Positions 31,130 through 32,998 of a stretch of DNA of 32,998 nt are shown here, piece by piece. Origin of the DNA: Oscillospiraceae bacterium. Lineage in GTDB: Bacteria > Bacillota > Clostridia > Oscillospirales > Oscillospiraceae. The translations under genes and the position numbers were made by a program. Numbering within the stretch: the stretch's first letter is position 1; every line of letters starts with the position of its first letter. Location: positions 1-32,998 of the forward strand of contig JAFSJZ010000005.1 in the NCBI GenBank assembly GCA_017449185.1, given 5' to 3'. The notes under the pieces were generated by a model, which was given only the letters and a program-made list of their open reading frames with translations, searched no databases and was not told the DNA's origin.

Positions 31130-32128
31130 ATGGACGAGATCATCACGCTCGATTACGGCAGCGGGGGGAAAAAGACCTCGCGCCTCATAGAGAACATGCT
31201 GCTGCCCGCCTTTTCCAACCCCGCGCTGGAATCGCTGGGCGACGGCGCGATCCTCCCCGGCGCGGAAAAGATCGTGTTTTCCACCGACAGCTTCGTCGTC
31301 TCCCCGCTTTTCTTCCCGGGCGGCGACGTCGGCAAGCTCGCCGTCTGCGGCACGGTGAACGACGTGGCGGTCTGCGGCGGCGTGCCGAAATACCTCGGCT
31401 GCGCCCTCGTCATCGAAGAAGGCTTTGAGACGGAAAAGCTCGGGAAGATCGTCGCCTCCATGTCCCGCGCCGCGAAGGCGGCGGGCGTGGAGATCGTCAC
31501 CGGCGACACCAAGGTCGTCGAGCGCGGCCGCGGCGACGGCGTGTATATCAACACCGCCGGCATCGGCTTTCTGAAATACCCCGGCCTCAGCCCGAAGGCC
31601 ATCCGCCCGGGCGACGCGGTGCTCGTCTCCGGCACGGTGGGCGACCACGGCACGGCCGTGATGCTCGCGCGCAGCGGCATGATGGAAGGGGAACTGAGCT
31701 CCGACTGTGCGGCCCTGAACAGCCTGTGCGAGTCGATCCTCTCCTGCGGCGCGGCGGTGCGCGTGCTGCGCGATCCCACGCGCGGCGGCGTCGCCACGAC
31801 GCTGTGCGAGTTCGTCGAGGGATCTTCTTACTCGATCGAGCTGGAGGAAGACAAGCTCCCGGTGCGGGGCGCCGTCAAGGCCGCCTGCGACATGCTGGGG
31901 CTCGATCCGCTCTACTGCGCCAACGAGGGAAAGCTTCTTTGCGTCGCTGCCGCGGAGGACGCCGAGAGGGTGCTCGCTGCGATGCGCGCGACGGAGGAGG
32001 GGAAGAACGCCGCTCTCATCGGACGCGTCACGGAGGCCCACCCCGGCAAGGTCGTGATGCGCACCGCTTTCGGCGGCAGCCGCATCCTGCAGAAGCTCGC
32101 GGGAGCACAGCTCCCCAGAATTTGTTGA
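31130..32128 (+). CDS. hypE: Carbamoyl-dehydrating protein HypE
   Basis: This 332-aa protein dehydrates the HypF-transferred carbamoyl group on its C-terminal cysteine to thiocyanate for the cyanide ligands. The catalytic C-terminus is PRIC (Cys 332). It has the AIR-synthase-like ATP fold: MDEIITLDYGSGGKKTSRLI, VFSTDSFVVSPLFFPGGDVG, VCGTVNDVAVCGGVPKYL and RDPTRGGVATTLCEF. Ribosome binding site AAGGGA 10 nt before ATG 31130. It ends the maturation block; hypA and hypB are not in the window. Confidence 0.96.
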   Translation: MDEIITLDYGSGGKKTSRLIENMLLPAFSNPALESLGDGAILPGAEKIVFSTDSFVVSPLFFPGGDVGKLAVCGTVNDVAVCGGVPKYLGCALVIEEGFETEKLGKIVASMSRAAKAAGVEIVTGDTKVVERGRGDGVYINTAGIGFLKYPGLSPKAIRPGDAVLVSGTVGDHGTAVMLARSGMMEGELSSDCAALNSLCESILSCGAAVRVLRDPTRGGVATTLCEFVEGSSYSIELEEDKLPVRGAVKAACDMLGLDPLYCANEGKLLCVAAAEDAERVLAAMRATEEGKNAALIGRVTEAHPGKVVMRTAFGGSRILQKLAGAQLPRIC

Positions 32129-32153
32129 TAAGAGCCCACAAGGCGTTTATCAT
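32125..32153 (+). promoter_or_regulatory. Possible internal promoter before the hydrogenase genes
   Basis: TTGATA at 32125-32130 overlaps the hypE stop codon, followed by a 17-bp spacer and TATCAT at 32148-32153. The next start codon is about 43 nt past the expected transcription start. Confidence 0.55.
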
Positions 32154-32201
32154 AAAAAATGCGCAAAACATTTTAATTCGGGAAAACAAGAGGTGAAATG
32201 A

Positions 32202-32603
32202 ATGCAAGAGTACAAGAAGATCATGATCGACAAGGATCAGATCGTACCCGTTGCAGAGCGCATGAGGAAGAACGAGATCTGGCTTACCATGATCCACGGC
32301 TTCGTCAACAAGGAGGGGCAGATGGAGATCTGCTACGACTATCAGGTGGAACCCGTCATCGAGTCCTACCACGTGGTCGGAGAGATGACCGTTCCCTCCA
32401 TCGGCGAGATCTACGATGTCGCCGCCCAGTGGCCGGAGCGTGAGATCAATGAGCTCTTCGGCGTCACCTTCGAGGGACTGGACGTCTCGAAACGTCTGTT
32501 CCTGCCGGAGGATATGCTGGAGACCCAGGGCAAGGGCCAGATCATGGTCACTCCCTTGAGCGAACTGCGCAGGTTGAACAGAGAGGAGGATGGTGAGAAA
32601 TGA
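32202..32603 (+). CDS. NuoC/EchD-like subunit of a group 4 [NiFe] hydrogenase
   Basis: This 133-aa protein matches the short 30-kDa-subunit type (NuoC, EchD, CooU). FEGLDVSKRLFLPEDM and the region EIYDVAAQWPEREINELFGV contain the family's ERE.N.LFGV signature, at about residues 75-88. In complex I-like hydrogenases it bridges the large and small subunits on the cytoplasmic side. Ribosome binding site AAGAGGTGA at 32189-32197. The TGA overlaps the ATG of the next gene (ATGA at 32600-32603). At 133 aa it is much shorter than NuoC of complex I and close to EchD. Confidence 0.88.
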   Translation: MQEYKKIMIDKDQIVPVAERMRKNEIWLTMIHGFVNKEGQMEICYDYQVEPVIESYHVVGEMTVPSIGEIYDVAAQWPEREINELFGVTFEGLDVSKRLFLPEDMLETQGKGQIMVTPLSELRRLNREEDGEK

Positions 32604-32998
32604 GCTATATTCTTCCCATTGGACCCTACCATCCCGCTTTGGAGGAGCCGGTCCACGCCAAGCTCTACACCGAGGGTGAGATCATCCAGGACGCCGAGGT
32701 CTTCGTCGGCTACAATCATCGCGGCATCGAGAAGCTGGCGACCGAGCGCAACGCCATCCAGACCCTCGTGCTGGTCGAGCGTGTGTGCGGCATCTGCTCG
32801 CACTCTCACGCCTTTACCTACGCGCTGGCCGTGGAGAAGATCAACGAGCTGGAGGTTCCCAAGAGAGGCGCCTACATCCGCGTCATCACCGCGGAGCTGG
32901 AGAGACTGCACTCCCACTTCCTGTGGCTGGGCATCGCCTGCCACATCATCGGCCACGACAGCATGTTCATGCACATCTGGGACGAGCGCGAGCTGGTC
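32600..32998 (+). CDS. [NiFe] hydrogenase large subunit, EchE/CooH/NuoD-like (partial)
   Basis: The first 133 codons are present; the gene runs off the window. The protein starts MSYILPIGPYHPALEEPVHA and carries ERVCGICSHSHAF near residues 60-72. Cys 63 and Cys 66 are the proximal pair that ligates the Ni-Fe centre, and they are missing in true NuoD. It is therefore a real hydrogenase catalytic subunit rather than a complex I subunit. ELERLHSHFLWLGI follows, typical of group 4. Translation is coupled to the NuoC/EchD-like gene. The group 4 subtype cannot be fixed without the downstream genes. Confidence 0.92.
   Translation, partial: MSYILPIGPYHPALEEPVHAKLYTEGEIIQDAEVFVGYNHRGIEKLATERNAIQTLVLVERVCGICSHSHAFTYALAVEKINELEVPKRGAYIRVITAELERLHSHFLWLGIACHIIGHDSMFMHIWDERELV

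Noticed and set aside
32600-32998. NuoD of respiratory complex I
   Set aside because: The CGICxxxH motif that binds the Ni-Fe centre is present, and hyp genes are adjacent, so it is a hydrogenase large subunit.

Overview
The window is GC-rich bacterial DNA. The most likely source is an endospore-forming member of the Bacillota, class Clostridia, probably an Oscillospiraceae-type gut anaerobe. This rests on several observations: Firmicutes-style AGGAGG ribosome binding sites, an rpsM-rpsK-rpsD-rpoA-rplQ block, a four-cysteine ribosomal protein S4, a spoVAC gene, and [NiFe]-hydrogenase maturation genes beside an energy-converting hydrogenase. The placement is an inference from gene content and style, because no database search was possible.

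Layout from left to right. (1) 1-2885: end of the ribosomal protein/RNA polymerase alpha operon, closed by a good intrinsic terminator. (2) 2886-3410: a gene-free stretch packed with palindromic repeats, including two 47/50-identical direct repeats and a 40-bp near-perfect palindrome. (3) 3411-8028: a promoter and a four-gene carbohydrate-type ABC importer operon (ATPase, two permeases, binding lipoprotein). (4) 8031-9630: a monocistronic lipoprotein made of two 216-residue tandem repeats. (5) 9709-11930: a MazF-type toxin without an adjacent antitoxin, an unknown 137-aa protein whose ribosome binding site lies in the preceding terminator hairpin, and pyrimidine-nucleoside phosphorylase. (6) 11935-15951, minus strand: a secreted type I pullulanase and an aspartate-type aminotransferase. 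(7) 16125-19266: a TauE/SafE permease translationally coupled to an Asp/Glu racemase, then an acidic amino acid:cation symporter. (8) 19323-22376, minus strand: a LOR/SDH-family (ornithine cyclodeaminase-like) protein, a DUF5714-like cysteine-rich protein, a small membrane-anchored protein, and an HTH/zinc-ribbon regulator. (9) 22449-23718: a tRNA-Ser(GGA) locus. A 21-bp copy of the tRNA 3' end, about 1.1 kb away, encloses an AT-rich XRE regulator, which looks like the scar of an integrative element. (10) 23868-27188: lone spoVAC with a 47-aa Lys-rich ORF, then a LysR regulator divergent from an NSS-family transporter. (11) 27225-32998: hypF-hypC-hypD-hypE from two tandem promoters, then an internal promoter and the first two genes (NuoC/EchD-like and the NiFe large subunit, cut by the window edge) of a group 4 [NiFe] hydrogenase.

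Functionally, pullulanase plus the ABC importer suits alpha-glucan or oligosaccharide use. The racemase, symporter, aminotransferase, NSS transporter and LOR/SDH protein form a neighbourhood biased toward amino acid metabolism. The hyp/hydrogenase cluster makes and matures an H2-evolving or H2-oxidising membrane complex. The parts of the window least explained by known families are the tRNA-Ser scar with its nested palindromes, the duplicated lipoprotein, the terminator that overlaps a start region, and the palindrome array after rplQ.
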